DNA from: Flavobacterium solisilvae
GTDB taxonomy: Bacteria > Bacteroidota > Bacteroidia > Flavobacteriales > Flavobacteriaceae
Reading direction: 5' to 3'
Length of the DNA: 64,000 nt
NCBI RefSeq assembly: GCF_012911605.1
Contig: NZ_JAAMPT010000199.1
Coordinates: 1 to 64,000 of the forward strand
Both the position numbers and the translations under genes were made by a program. Shown here in pieces: positions 8,898 through 16,010 of the stretch. The notes beneath the pieces were generated by a model. That model was given only the letters and a program-made list of their open reading frames with translations, was not told where the DNA came from and ran no database searches. Every line of letters begins with the position of its first letter. The stretch's first letter is position 1.

Positions 8898-10459
8898 TCT
8901 GATTGTTTATTTTCCCTATCATTGTCAGAGGTGTTATAAAAGAAATCTAAAAAGCTAACAGGATCTTCAATAATCGGAGTTGTTTTTATTTTTTCGGTTC
9001 TAAAAGGGCAGTCCAACCAATATTCATACTTGACGATTTTTTCATTTTTGTATTCTTCAAAAATTTGGTCTTTAAACTCCAGATATTTATTAGAATTTAT
9101 TTTCTTTAATTTTTCTACTAATATCAATAGCCTGTTTAGAGAATTTTTATTAAACCTTTTAATATTTTCAGTTAATAATTTTGAAAACTCTTTTTTTGTT
9201 TCATCATATTCTTCTAGAATTATTTTATGTTCAATCAGCATCCTTTGAAAATAATAATCAGGAGTTCTAATTTCTTTAGCGTTTATTGATTTAATTTTCT
9301 TTTCTAACCAATTAAAGTCTGTAGTATTTATTAACTCTTTTCTAAGTCTAACTAATTCTTTATTTTCTTCCAACTCATGAAGAAATAAATTAGCAGAAAT
9401 ATCTCTAGCTTTATACTTAAAAATAATTGGTAATAAAAACAATAAACAAATTAGAAATGTTAGTAGCCATGATAATGGATTTTCAACTAATAACAATTGA
9501 ATGGTTTTTATATAGAAGTTACTTTTATTAAGCAAGTCATTAAGTTTGTTGTAATTATCTATTTTTTCAATAGTTAAGTTTATAAGTTCAGTCTTGTAAT
9601 TATCGAAATCGGGTTTTAATTTTCCTAATATTGACAAGGAGTTAAGAGTGTTAATTAAATTATGGTCACTTATAATCTGATTAGAAAGTAATAAATCTAT
9701 TTGATTTATAAGAGCAGCTTTTTGTCTATTTTCATTGCTGTTTAGGAATAGATGTCCTTCAATATCGTTAAGTTTATTTATTTTTTTGTTGACTAATTCG
9801 ATGAAATATTTATCACCCTGAATTTTATTATCAATGTCAGTCAAGTATTGTTTTATTCTCTCAGCATCTTCACCATACAATCTTGAATTGATTATAGTAT
9901 TAAACTCTTTTTGATTGTTTAGTTCGGATTGAATTAGATGCTTGTTAGTTAGCGAATACAAGGTAACACGCTCTTTTACTTTGTGTTTTTCCAAATGAGT
10001 TTCAACACTGGATGAAAGGACTGAATAATTCAACGGCTGCGCTATTATTACAGCTAAAAGCATCATAAATCCAATTCTTAAAAACATTGATAAGTTTAAA
10101 AAATGAAGTTTTGCTTCTCTTTCTATACCTATATTCTTTTTTCTTCTTTTTACTTTACAAGCTAGTGGTATAATAGCAGGTGAAATTGTATGCAATAGAA
10201 GTAAATACATATTTACCACCATTGCACCCCAAAAAATCCCAATAGGAATGCTTGTCCACTTCGCTCCCTGAAATAAAGAATAACTAAATAACATTGCGCT
10301 AAAAAAACATCCAACAAATATTAGCAAGACAAAACCACCAATCAAAGCAAAACGTTTCTGAATTACAGTATTGCATCGCTTTAAAATAAAGTTATCTTCA
10401 CCCGAACAGGTAAATAGAAATTGTCTTATTTCGTTGAATGTTTTATTCATTTTTGTCAA
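8894..10459 (-). CDS. Divergent DUF4407-like membrane protein
   Basis: 521 residues that appear to be a diverged relative of the upstream DUF4407 protein. Shared landmarks: CSGEDNFILKRC (compare CAGGDRYLLER), FWGAMVVNMYLLLL (compare IIWGLMIYNIDRFI) and LRIGFMMLLAVIIAQPLNYS (compare LPRILMGMIIAMTISKPVEI). Membrane helices at about 37-62, 71-99 and 123-141, then a ~180-residue helical, coiled-coil-like part, a fourth helix at about 327-348 and a ~170-residue charged C-terminal domain. The topology suggests a coiled coil outside the inner membrane and a cytoplasmic tail. It overlaps the upstream gene by 17 bases (8 if the Met at codon 4 is used) and the downstream gene by four. Confidence 0.68.
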   Translation of the reverse strand: MTKMNKTFNEIRQFLFTCSGEDNFILKRCNTVIQKRFALIGGFVLLIFVGCFFSAMLFSYSLFQGAKWTSIPIGIFWGAMVVNMYLLLLHTISPAIIPLACKVKRRKKNIGIEREAKLHFLNLSMFLRIGFMMLLAVIIAQPLNYSVLSSSVETHLEKHKVKERVTLYSLTNKHLIQSELNNQKEFNTIINSRLYGEDAERIKQYLTDIDNKIQGDKYFIELVNKKINKLNDIEGHLFLNSNENRQKAALINQIDLLLSNQIISDHNLINTLNSLSILGKLKPDFDNYKTELINLTIEKIDNYNKLNDLLNKSNFYIKTIQLLLVENPLSWLLTFLICLLFLLPIIFKYKARDISANLFLHELEENKELVRLRKELINTTDFNWLEKKIKSINAKEIRTPDYYFQRMLIEHKIILEEYDETKKEFSKLLTENIKRFNKNSLNRLLILVEKLKKINSNKYLEFKDQIFEEYKNEKIVKYEYWLDCPFRTEKIKTTPIIEDPVSFLDFFYNTSDNDRENKQSE

Positions 10460-11678
10460 TCGACTTTATATAATCATCTAAATTATTATCAATTTTAGAC
10501 ATTTCACGCTCTTTGTATTTGGTAACAGCATATTTGGTTAACTCTTTTTGAATATTAGTGACCATCTTCTTTTCAAAAATTATTCGTTCAGCCTCATGAT
10601 TGATCGTTAAGTGACGTTCAATACCTTCTTTGTCTTTATACTTATCATATTGAACTTCGATGCCATATTCGGCTTTAAGTAATTCATCACGATTTTCAGC
10701 CAAATAATCATAGGTAGTTTTGGTTAGCATCAATTTGAAAAAGATTGGTGTTAACTCAATTGCCATGAAAAGAAGTGTAATGAATAAAGAAATCCAAAAA
10801 CCTGCCACTTCATGGGCAATTTTTATACGTTCAAGAAGTCCATCAAGTCCATTCGCAATTTTTGTGTTATTGTTCCTTTCTTTATCTTTTTCAATTCTTA
10901 ATATATTTTTTCTCTCATTAAGTTCTGCTAGATTTTTACCGTTTTTTAAATCGAATAATTTAAGTTGATTGGTCAAATCATCTAATTTATTCTTAAGAGC
11001 TCCCGCTAATTTACCGTCACCAGGAACAGAACCTTCAACTCTTCCATTAAGTTGATCAATATATTCTTTCTCTGCATTTTTTATTCTTTCATTAAAATCA
11101 TCTCTCTCTTTAGCAATTGATCCAAATTCTTTATCTAAAAGTTTTTCTCTATCTGAATATGTTTTATCTACCTTTTTTTGATACTCAGCTTGTTGCTCTA
11201 ATTGTTTTTCACGAAGTTTAATATCAATTTCTGTTTTAAACATTCTAATTTCTACAGGTTTAGAAATTGTCATTGCTATAATCATCCCCATTAGAATACG
11301 AGGTAAAGCACTTTTCAATTCGCCTATTGTTATTGCTTCCGTTCCATCGCCTTTTCCTGTACTTGTTACAATAAATCTATCGATATTATATATCATTAAT
11401 CCCCAAATTATTCCAAAAATTAATGCTAAAAAAATTGTTGGATAATGGACAGGATTTTCAATAGCAGAACCTCTTGGCTCAAAAATGGTGTAAAAAGCAT
11501 ATCCACCAGCTAGTCCTGCCATAGCACCAGTTGCAAACACAATTCCACCAAGACACATATATTTTATTTGGTCAGAATAGGTAGCTCGTTCTAAAAGATA
11601 TCTATCTCCACCTGCACACTTCCACAGTTGGCGCATTGCCCATCCTGTTTTTGGTAATTCATAATAATCTCTTTTCAT
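10443..11678 (-). CDS. DUF4407 domain-containing membrane protein
   Basis: 411 residues with the features of DUF4407, a family of unknown function common in Bacteroidota: an N-terminal LWKCAGGDRYLLE motif, membrane helices at about 40-66, 81-104 and 124-141 with IYNIDRFIV after the second and ISKPVEIRMF after the third, a long charged coiled coil at about 147-285, a fourth helix at about 291-317 and a charged tail. The coiled coil should lie outside the inner membrane. The start overlaps the 174-aa gene upstream by four bases (ATGA), and a divergent paralogue follows with a 17-base overlap. A hetero-oligomer of the two is plausible but not shown. Confidence 0.8.
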   Translation of the reverse strand: MKRDYYELPKTGWAMRQLWKCAGGDRYLLERATYSDQIKYMCLGGIVFATGAMAGLAGGYAFYTIFEPRGSAIENPVHYPTIFLALIFGIIWGLMIYNIDRFIVTSTGKGDGTEAITIGELKSALPRILMGMIIAMTISKPVEIRMFKTEIDIKLREKQLEQQAEYQKKVDKTYSDREKLLDKEFGSIAKERDDFNERIKNAEKEYIDQLNGRVEGSVPGDGKLAGALKNKLDDLTNQLKLFDLKNGKNLAELNERKNILRIEKDKERNNNTKIANGLDGLLERIKIAHEVAGFWISLFITLLFMAIELTPIFFKLMLTKTTYDYLAENRDELLKAEYGIEVQYDKYKDKEGIERHLTINHEAERIIFEKKMVTNIQKELTKYAVTKYKEREMSKIDNNLDDYIKSIDKNE

Positions 11679-12199
11679 ATATAGTCAGTTTGGTTAAAGG
11701 TTGTGTTTGATATTTTTATTTTGGTTTGATTTAATTCAATTTCTGTAGTAATTATAATTGGCTTTTTAATAACACAGAAAAATAATGAAGGTGTTAGTTT
11801 AGGTATAGGTTTTTCCTCTAATCTCAGAGATAGATTTAATAGTGTTGTCTTGAAACTTGAGCTGTTAAGTTTCAGCTTAGGTTCAAATCTCAACTTGTAT
11901 TTCTTTTTTTGAAAAAAACCATATACTATAAAATCAAATTCTTTATCAAAATTTTGAAGGTCAAATATTTTGATTTGTTTTTGAAGTGTTCTATATTTTC
12001 CAAATCTGTAATACAAAGCATTTCTAAATCTATAATTGATAACAATATAACTCTTCTCAAAAATATGCTCCTCATCATAGTCTAATTGTAACAACTCAAT
12101 ACTTTTTCTTCTTCTAAAAAGAATAATAAAGAACCGAGTTGCTACAATTTTAAAAAAATGTAATTCAGAAATTAGACTATTTAATAAGTTCATTTTCAA
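11675..12199 (-). CDS. Unknown protein, first gene of the DUF4407 operon
   Basis: 174 residues, basic (Lys/Arg-rich), with no family I recognise. A hydrophobic N-terminal segment (about 15-28, FFKIVATRFFIILF) is followed by RRRK, which fits a single membrane anchor with a cytoplasmic remainder. The rest looks rich in beta strands. The stop overlaps the start of the DUF4407 gene by four bases, so it is translationally coupled to it. Only 39 bases separate it from the small gene upstream, with no clear terminator or -7 box in between; transcription may come from further up. Confidence 0.65.
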   Translation of the reverse strand: MKMNLLNSLISELHFFKIVATRFFIILFRRRKSIELLQLDYDEEHIFEKSYIVINYRFRNALYYRFGKYRTLQKQIKIFDLQNFDKEFDFIVYGFFQKKKYKLRFEPKLKLNSSSFKTTLLNLSLRLEEKPIPKLTPSLFFCVIKKPIIITTEIELNQTKIKISNTTFNQTDYI

Positions 12200-12238
12200 A
12201 TAAAAAAGATCTTCAAAAAAGTTAAATTTAACAAAAAA

Positions 12239-12436
12239 CTAAGTGGTATGACATAAATTGGAACAAGTTTTACATCCATTAGATTTTGTGTAAGTTTTCT
12301 TTGCTTCTTTAACTGCTTCAGAACAATTCGAAAATTCTCCTAAATACTTTTTATCAGAAGGCAAGTAAATGCAAGTTTCTTTGTGAACTTCATGATCACC
12401 ATTTGCTTGTGCTTTGTTGTTTACATAATACTTCAT
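12239..12436 (-). CDS. Small Cys/His protein of a conserved family
   Basis: 65 residues beginning MKYYVNNKAQANGDHEVHK, with ETCIYLP, a central FSNCSEAVKEAKK and the ending NGCKTCSNLCH. The pattern of Cys and His suggests a small metal-binding fold. I recall similar short proteins with this opening in many Bacteroidota and some Proteobacteria, all of unknown function. It has no signal peptide. It lies between the Cys-rich lipoprotein gene (88 bases upstream) and the DUF4407 operon (39 bases downstream), all on the same strand. Confidence 0.7.
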   Translation of the reverse strand: MKYYVNNKAQANGDHEVHKETCIYLPSDKKYLGEFSNCSEAVKEAKKTYTKSNGCKTCSNLCHTT

Positions 12437-12524
12437 AATTTATCGAGATTTTATAGTTAATAATTATTTGACTTCAAACCGACCGTCTTCAACAATTTTT
12501 TTTCTAACGGAAAGGCTTTGTCAA

Positions 12525-12776
12525 TTATTTCTTTGTTGTTTTTTTTCTTGGTGTTGTTGTTTTCTTTTTTGTTGGTTTTGAACAAACTCCACAAGTTCCA
12601 CCTTCTTTTGCGCAATGTTTACATCCTGAGCAGTTTTTGCACGCTGTACAATATTCTGAACCAGAACATCCTCGCGCTTCACAGTTATTTGCCAAGAGTG
12701 TTTTTGGTTCATTTTGAGGTGCTTTGTTACAGGAAGTAATAAATAGAATTATTAAAATAGTTAGTGCCTTTTTCAT
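12525..12776 (-). CDS. Small Cys-rich lipoprotein with basic tail
   Basis: 83 residues. A lipoprotein signal (MKKALTILIILFITSC) puts the lipidated Cys at position 16. The mature part carries nine more Cys within about 35 residues, including CTAC, CKNC, CSGC, CKHC and CGVC spacings, which suggests metal binding or several disulfides in the periplasm. The last ~18 residues are almost only Lys, Thr, Pro and Arg, a polycation that could bind peptidoglycan-linked or other anionic polymers (inference). The gene has the palindrome-plus--7-box promoter described at 12816-12860, shared with the WG-repeat lipoprotein and the giant adhesin. Confidence 0.78.
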   Translation of the reverse strand: MKKALTILIILFITSCNKAPQNEPKTLLANNCEARGCSGSEYCTACKNCSGCKHCAKEGGTCGVCSKPTKKKTTTPRKKTTKK

Positions 12777-12815
12777 AATTGAATATTTTTAAGTTGTTGT
12801 TTTTAATTAATTATT

Positions 12816-12860
12816 CAAACCTAGTTAAGGCTTTTGAGAGTATTTTACGGAAATCCGTAA
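12816..12860 (-). promoter_or_regulatory. Operator-promoter unit 1 (Cys-rich lipoprotein)
   Basis: On the minus strand: palindrome TTACGG-ATTT-CCGTAA (12845-12860), the conserved continuation AATACTCTCAAA, then TAGGTTTG (12816-12823), a -7 box, 21 bases after the palindrome. There is no TTG at the -33 position, so an activator bound to the palindrome may replace it. The start codon at 12776 lies about 40 bases downstream. The same unit occurs at 14701-14745 and 23098-23142. Confidence 0.72.
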
Positions 12861-12995
12861 TGAGGTGCTTTTTTTCTTTATCTTATGTTATAAACTAACC
12901 TGCTTAGGATTTAGTATTATGTTTGCAACAAGAACAGCCAATAATTTTGGCTGTTCTGATGTAAACGGATTTTTTCCTTAATATCCAGGTTCATA

Positions 12996-14675
12996 TTATT
13001 CCTCAACTGGTGCTGCGACTGTATCAACAACAGTCTCATCCATATAGTTGTTTTCATAAGTAGTTGTATCAACTTCCTCTGTTTTTTTATCTTGGATTTT
13101 ACTCTTGTAGTTAGATAAATCAAAGTTTTTGTTAAGAATGTATACAATAACATTTGAAGCATTCGTTCCTGTAACTATGACTTGATTATTGTTGTTTTTA
13201 TATATAGCTGTGTAGTTTTCCTCTATAAATCCCTTTTTAACTAGGGTATAGTTTTTTAGTTTGTTTTCTATTGCTTTAGTTATTGTCTCGGTTTTGGAAT
13301 TTGCTTTGTTTTTAAGTATTAAATTATAAACAAATGCATCAGGTTTGTTGTTCGTAATATAATAACTGTAAGTATTCAAATTTAAATCTTTGATTTTTCC
13401 AATAACTCCAAAGGCATATTCTGCGTTTTTATTAATTTCTTTTTTTTCTATTAAAACATTGACCTCACTATATTGATTAAAATCTGTATCAACTTTATTG
13501 AATTTGTTGGCTATTTCTTGAAATGTTGATGAAAATGATAGTCCTTCTGGATTGTTGAAATTTATTATATTAGTTATGGCATTAACATCTATATAATCTG
13601 TCTCAACTGAATTGTACATTGATTTTATTTTTCCATTATTGAATAAATAAATGGCAACATCAAATGCAATTTCATCGAACTGAGGATTAACAACATATTT
13701 TCCTTGTCTGTCAATTAATCCAAATTTATCCCCAGATTTTACTAATGCTAATTCATTCATAAAAGGGAATGCATGGTCAAATTGTGGATTAATAACAAAC
13801 TTACCGTTTTTGTCTATATATCCATAAGTATCTCCACTTTTTACTGGAGTAATTTCATTATTATTGAAAATGCTGGCTTCATCAAATTGAGGATTTATAA
13901 TAATTTTCCCATCTAAATCAGACCATCCAATTTTATTATCTTGTGAAATTAAAATTCTTTCTTTGTCTATATCAGCATAATCATATTGTGGGTTGATTAT
14001 ATATTTACCATCAGAATCAATAATTCCGACTTTTTCATCAAGCTTAACAACTGATTTACCGTTTGTAAAATCGTCTGCTCCGTCAAATTGATAGTTAATA
14101 ACAATTTTACCCTCTTTATCAATATATCCCCATTTCCCATCTTTATTTTTTACAGCACATTTCCCATCTGAAAATCTTCTTACTTCGCTAAATTGAGGAT
14201 TAATTGAGCGTTTTCCCTTTTCATCAACAAATCCCCATTTTACATTAGATGAGTCAGGCACTGAAAATGCAGCTAAACCTTCATAATAAAGTTCAACTTT
14301 CTCCGCACCATTCAACGAAAATAGTGTTTTGCCTTCTTTGTTAATAGCAGTTGGAGAACTATTTTCTTTGACTACCCATGCAATTCCATTACTAAAAATA
14401 GTAGCCTCTTTATATTCAGCATTAATAATAAACTTTCCTGTTTTATCGATAAATCCCCACTTACCATTTTCTCCAGTTGTTTTTACTAATGCTAGATCTT
14501 CATTAAAAATTGAAGCATAGCTGAACTGAGGATTAATTACTATTTTACCTTCTAAATCAAAATAACCATACTTATCCTTTAATTTATAAGGAATTAAATC
14601 TAATGTATTTTCATTGTCAAAGTAGCTACAACTACTCATAAAGATTATCAATAATAGATAAAAAGTTGCTTTCAT
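12996..14675 (-). CDS. WG-repeat lipoprotein
   Basis: 559 residues. A lipoprotein signal (MKATFYLLLIIFMSSC) gives lipidated Cys16. About eight WG-type repeats follow (about 30-350), each near the pattern (W/Y)G(F/Y)IDKxGKxxINPQFDxA, a beta-rich repeat often found in bacterial surface proteins. The C-terminal ~200 residues do not repeat, are not recognised and end in an acidic tail. It is probably an envelope or surface protein; its ligand is unknown. The promoter at 14701-14745 carries the same palindrome as two other genes here. A 293-base gap upstream holds that promoter, a polypurine tract and two hairpin repeats. Confidence 0.85.
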   Translation of the reverse strand: MKATFYLLLIIFMSSCSYFDNENTLDLIPYKLKDKYGYFDLEGKIVINPQFSYASIFNEDLALVKTTGENGKWGFIDKTGKFIINAEYKEATIFSNGIAWVVKENSSPTAINKEGKTLFSLNGAEKVELYYEGLAAFSVPDSSNVKWGFVDEKGKRSINPQFSEVRRFSDGKCAVKNKDGKWGYIDKEGKIVINYQFDGADDFTNGKSVVKLDEKVGIIDSDGKYIINPQYDYADIDKERILISQDNKIGWSDLDGKIIINPQFDEASIFNNNEITPVKSGDTYGYIDKNGKFVINPQFDHAFPFMNELALVKSGDKFGLIDRQGKYVVNPQFDEIAFDVAIYLFNNGKIKSMYNSVETDYIDVNAITNIINFNNPEGLSFSSTFQEIANKFNKVDTDFNQYSEVNVLIEKKEINKNAEYAFGVIGKIKDLNLNTYSYYITNNKPDAFVYNLILKNKANSKTETITKAIENKLKNYTLVKKGFIEENYTAIYKNNNNQVIVTGTNASNVIVYILNKNFDLSNYKSKIQDKKTEEVDTTTYENNYMDETVVDTVAAPVEE

Positions 14676-14700
14676 AAAGTTTGATTTTTAAATTAAAAAT

Positions 14701-14745
14701 CAAACTTAAGGAAGCTGTTTGAGAGTATTTTACGGGAATCCGTAA
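14701..14745 (-). promoter_or_regulatory. Operator-promoter unit 2 (WG-repeat lipoprotein)
   Basis: On the minus strand: palindrome TTACGG-ATTC-CCGTAA (14730-14745), then AATACTCTCAAA, then TAAGTTTG (14701-14708) exactly 21 bases after the palindrome. No -33 TTG. The start codon at 14675 is about 25 bases downstream of the -7 box. Confidence 0.75.
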
Positions 14746-14788
14746 TTGGGAGAAAAAAAAGAAAAAAAAGAGAAAAGAAAAAAGAAGT

Positions 14789-14857
14789 TGCTTCTCGATA
14801 CAACTTTAACTAATAAAAATTAGCATTTTTACTAGTTAAAATCACTCGAAGAGACGG
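14789..14857. repeat. Dispersed hairpin repeat, copy A
   Basis: An imperfect palindrome of about 69 bases running from TTGCTTCTCGATACAA to ATCACTCGAAGAGACGG, with complementary inner arms TTAACTA / TAGTTAA. Copies B (14877-14945) and C (23199-23267) share both ends. On the minus strand it lies after the SprF-like gene and before a pyrimidine-rich stretch, so it may also act as a terminator. Confidence 0.7.
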
Positions 14858-14876
14858 TTGATTGTGAGTTGAGAGT

Positions 14877-14945
14877 TGCTTCTCGATACAATTTTACCAA
14901 CTAAAAATTGACATTTTAAGTTGGCAAAATCATTAGTAGTGACGG
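14877..14945. repeat. Dispersed hairpin repeat, copy B
   Basis: Second tandem copy, 19 bases after copy A, from TTGCTTCTCGATACAA to TAGTGACGGG. The inner arms TTTTACCAACT / AGTTGGCAAAA keep pairing although their bases differ from copies A and C. It lies 23 bases beyond the stop codon of the SprF-like gene. Confidence 0.7.
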
Positions 14946-14968
14946 GAAGTGGTTTTAGGATTTAGGAA

Positions 14969-16000
14969 TTACATTTTTTGATATCCTGCTTCGCCATTTC
15001 GTTTAAGTTTAACTTTATAATTTTCGCAATTATCACATCGGTAGCGGGATTGCCAAGTTAGTGTTAGTTCATGTACGCCTTGTGTTCTTCCTATTCTTGA
15101 GGTGTTTAAATCATAGGAATAGCCAAAGCTAAATTCACCTAATTTAAATGCCATTACTGGGTTTATGGAGGTAATGAGATGACTGTTGTCGCTTTTTGCC
15201 TGTGGATTGGTAGCTGCAATTAGTCCTAGACTAAATAATGGAAATTCTAATACGGTTCCAATGTCTAGTCGGTTGTATTGTGCTTGTTGCATGTAGTTGG
15301 CGGTGAGTAGCAGAGTTGTATCTTCGGGAATGAAAGCTGAAGGTGCATTTAGAAATTCAAAATAATAACCTCCATGTAGGGAAAGAAGCATGTCTAGCGG
15401 TGTGTTTCCGTTTTCTTTGAACGAGATGTCTGGTCGTGTTAAGTGCTTTACTGATGCTCCAAACCACGCATTTTCTTGGTCGACAACAAAACCTACACTC
15501 ATATCAAAGAAACTTACTTTGTTTTCTAAACCTGCTAGGCCTGGATCTTGCGAAATTGGGTTTATGGAACCATCGTTTATATTGATTTGATCTTCGAGCA
15601 AAAGGTTTCGAAAGTTGAAGTCTTTTCTACCGTAGCCTACTTCTAGTCCGAAACGCATGCGCCAATCGTAATTTAAATCTATCCTGTAGGAGGTAGCTGT
15701 ATTGATTTGAAAATAGTTGTAGTTGGTAAAAACCTCATTGTGGTTGAGAACGGTTACACCAAATCCTATTTGGTCGTGTATTAAATTGTTGAAAAAACCG
15801 AATTGGGTATCAATTTTTCTATTACCATCAGGCCATTGTCTACGATGAAGAATACCTGCATTCCATGTATTTGAAATTCCAGTGAAAGCCGGATTCATTT
15901 TTTCGGGCATTAAATAAAATTGGGTGATAACTGGATCTTGTGCTTGTACTTTATAAAAAGTGAAAGCGACTAGTATGAAGAGGATGCTTTTTAATTTCAT
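14969..16000 (-). CDS. PorP/SprF family type IX secretion membrane protein
   Basis: 343 residues. A signal peptide (MKLKSILFILVAFTFYKVQA, cut before QDP) is followed by DPVITQFYLMPEKMNPAFTG, the typical start of the PorP/SprF family, and by alternating beta strands of an outer-membrane barrel. In Flavobacterium, SprF-type proteins are needed to deliver or anchor large SprB-like adhesins through type IX secretion. It lies 10 bases after the stop of the giant adhesin gene, so the pair forms one transcription unit and is almost certainly a matched adhesin and anchor. Confidence 0.88.
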   Translation of the reverse strand: MKLKSILFILVAFTFYKVQAQDPVITQFYLMPEKMNPAFTGISNTWNAGILHRRQWPDGNRKIDTQFGFFNNLIHDQIGFGVTVLNHNEVFTNYNYFQINTATSYRIDLNYDWRMRFGLEVGYGRKDFNFRNLLLEDQININDGSINPISQDPGLAGLENKVSFFDMSVGFVVDQENAWFGASVKHLTRPDISFKENGNTPLDMLLSLHGGYYFEFLNAPSAFIPEDTTLLLTANYMQQAQYNRLDIGTVLEFPLFSLGLIAATNPQAKSDNSHLITSINPVMAFKLGEFSFGYSYDLNTSRIGRTQGVHELTLTWQSRYRCDNCENYKVKLKRNGEAGYQKM

Positions 16001-16010
16001 GTTGTGGCTT

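Noticed and set aside
4782..12436. A genomic island inserted at tRNA-Val
   Set aside because: There is no integrase gene and I could not find a repeat of the tRNA 3' end in the window. The tRNA has its normal terminator.
12437..12524. A terminator between the Cys-rich lipoprotein and the 65-residue protein
   Set aside because: No stem of useful length before a T-run could be found on the minus strand.
14789..14945. Two hairpins as the ends of an insertion sequence or MITE
   Set aside because: No transposase and no target-site duplication was seen; copies look like single dispersed intergenic palindromes.
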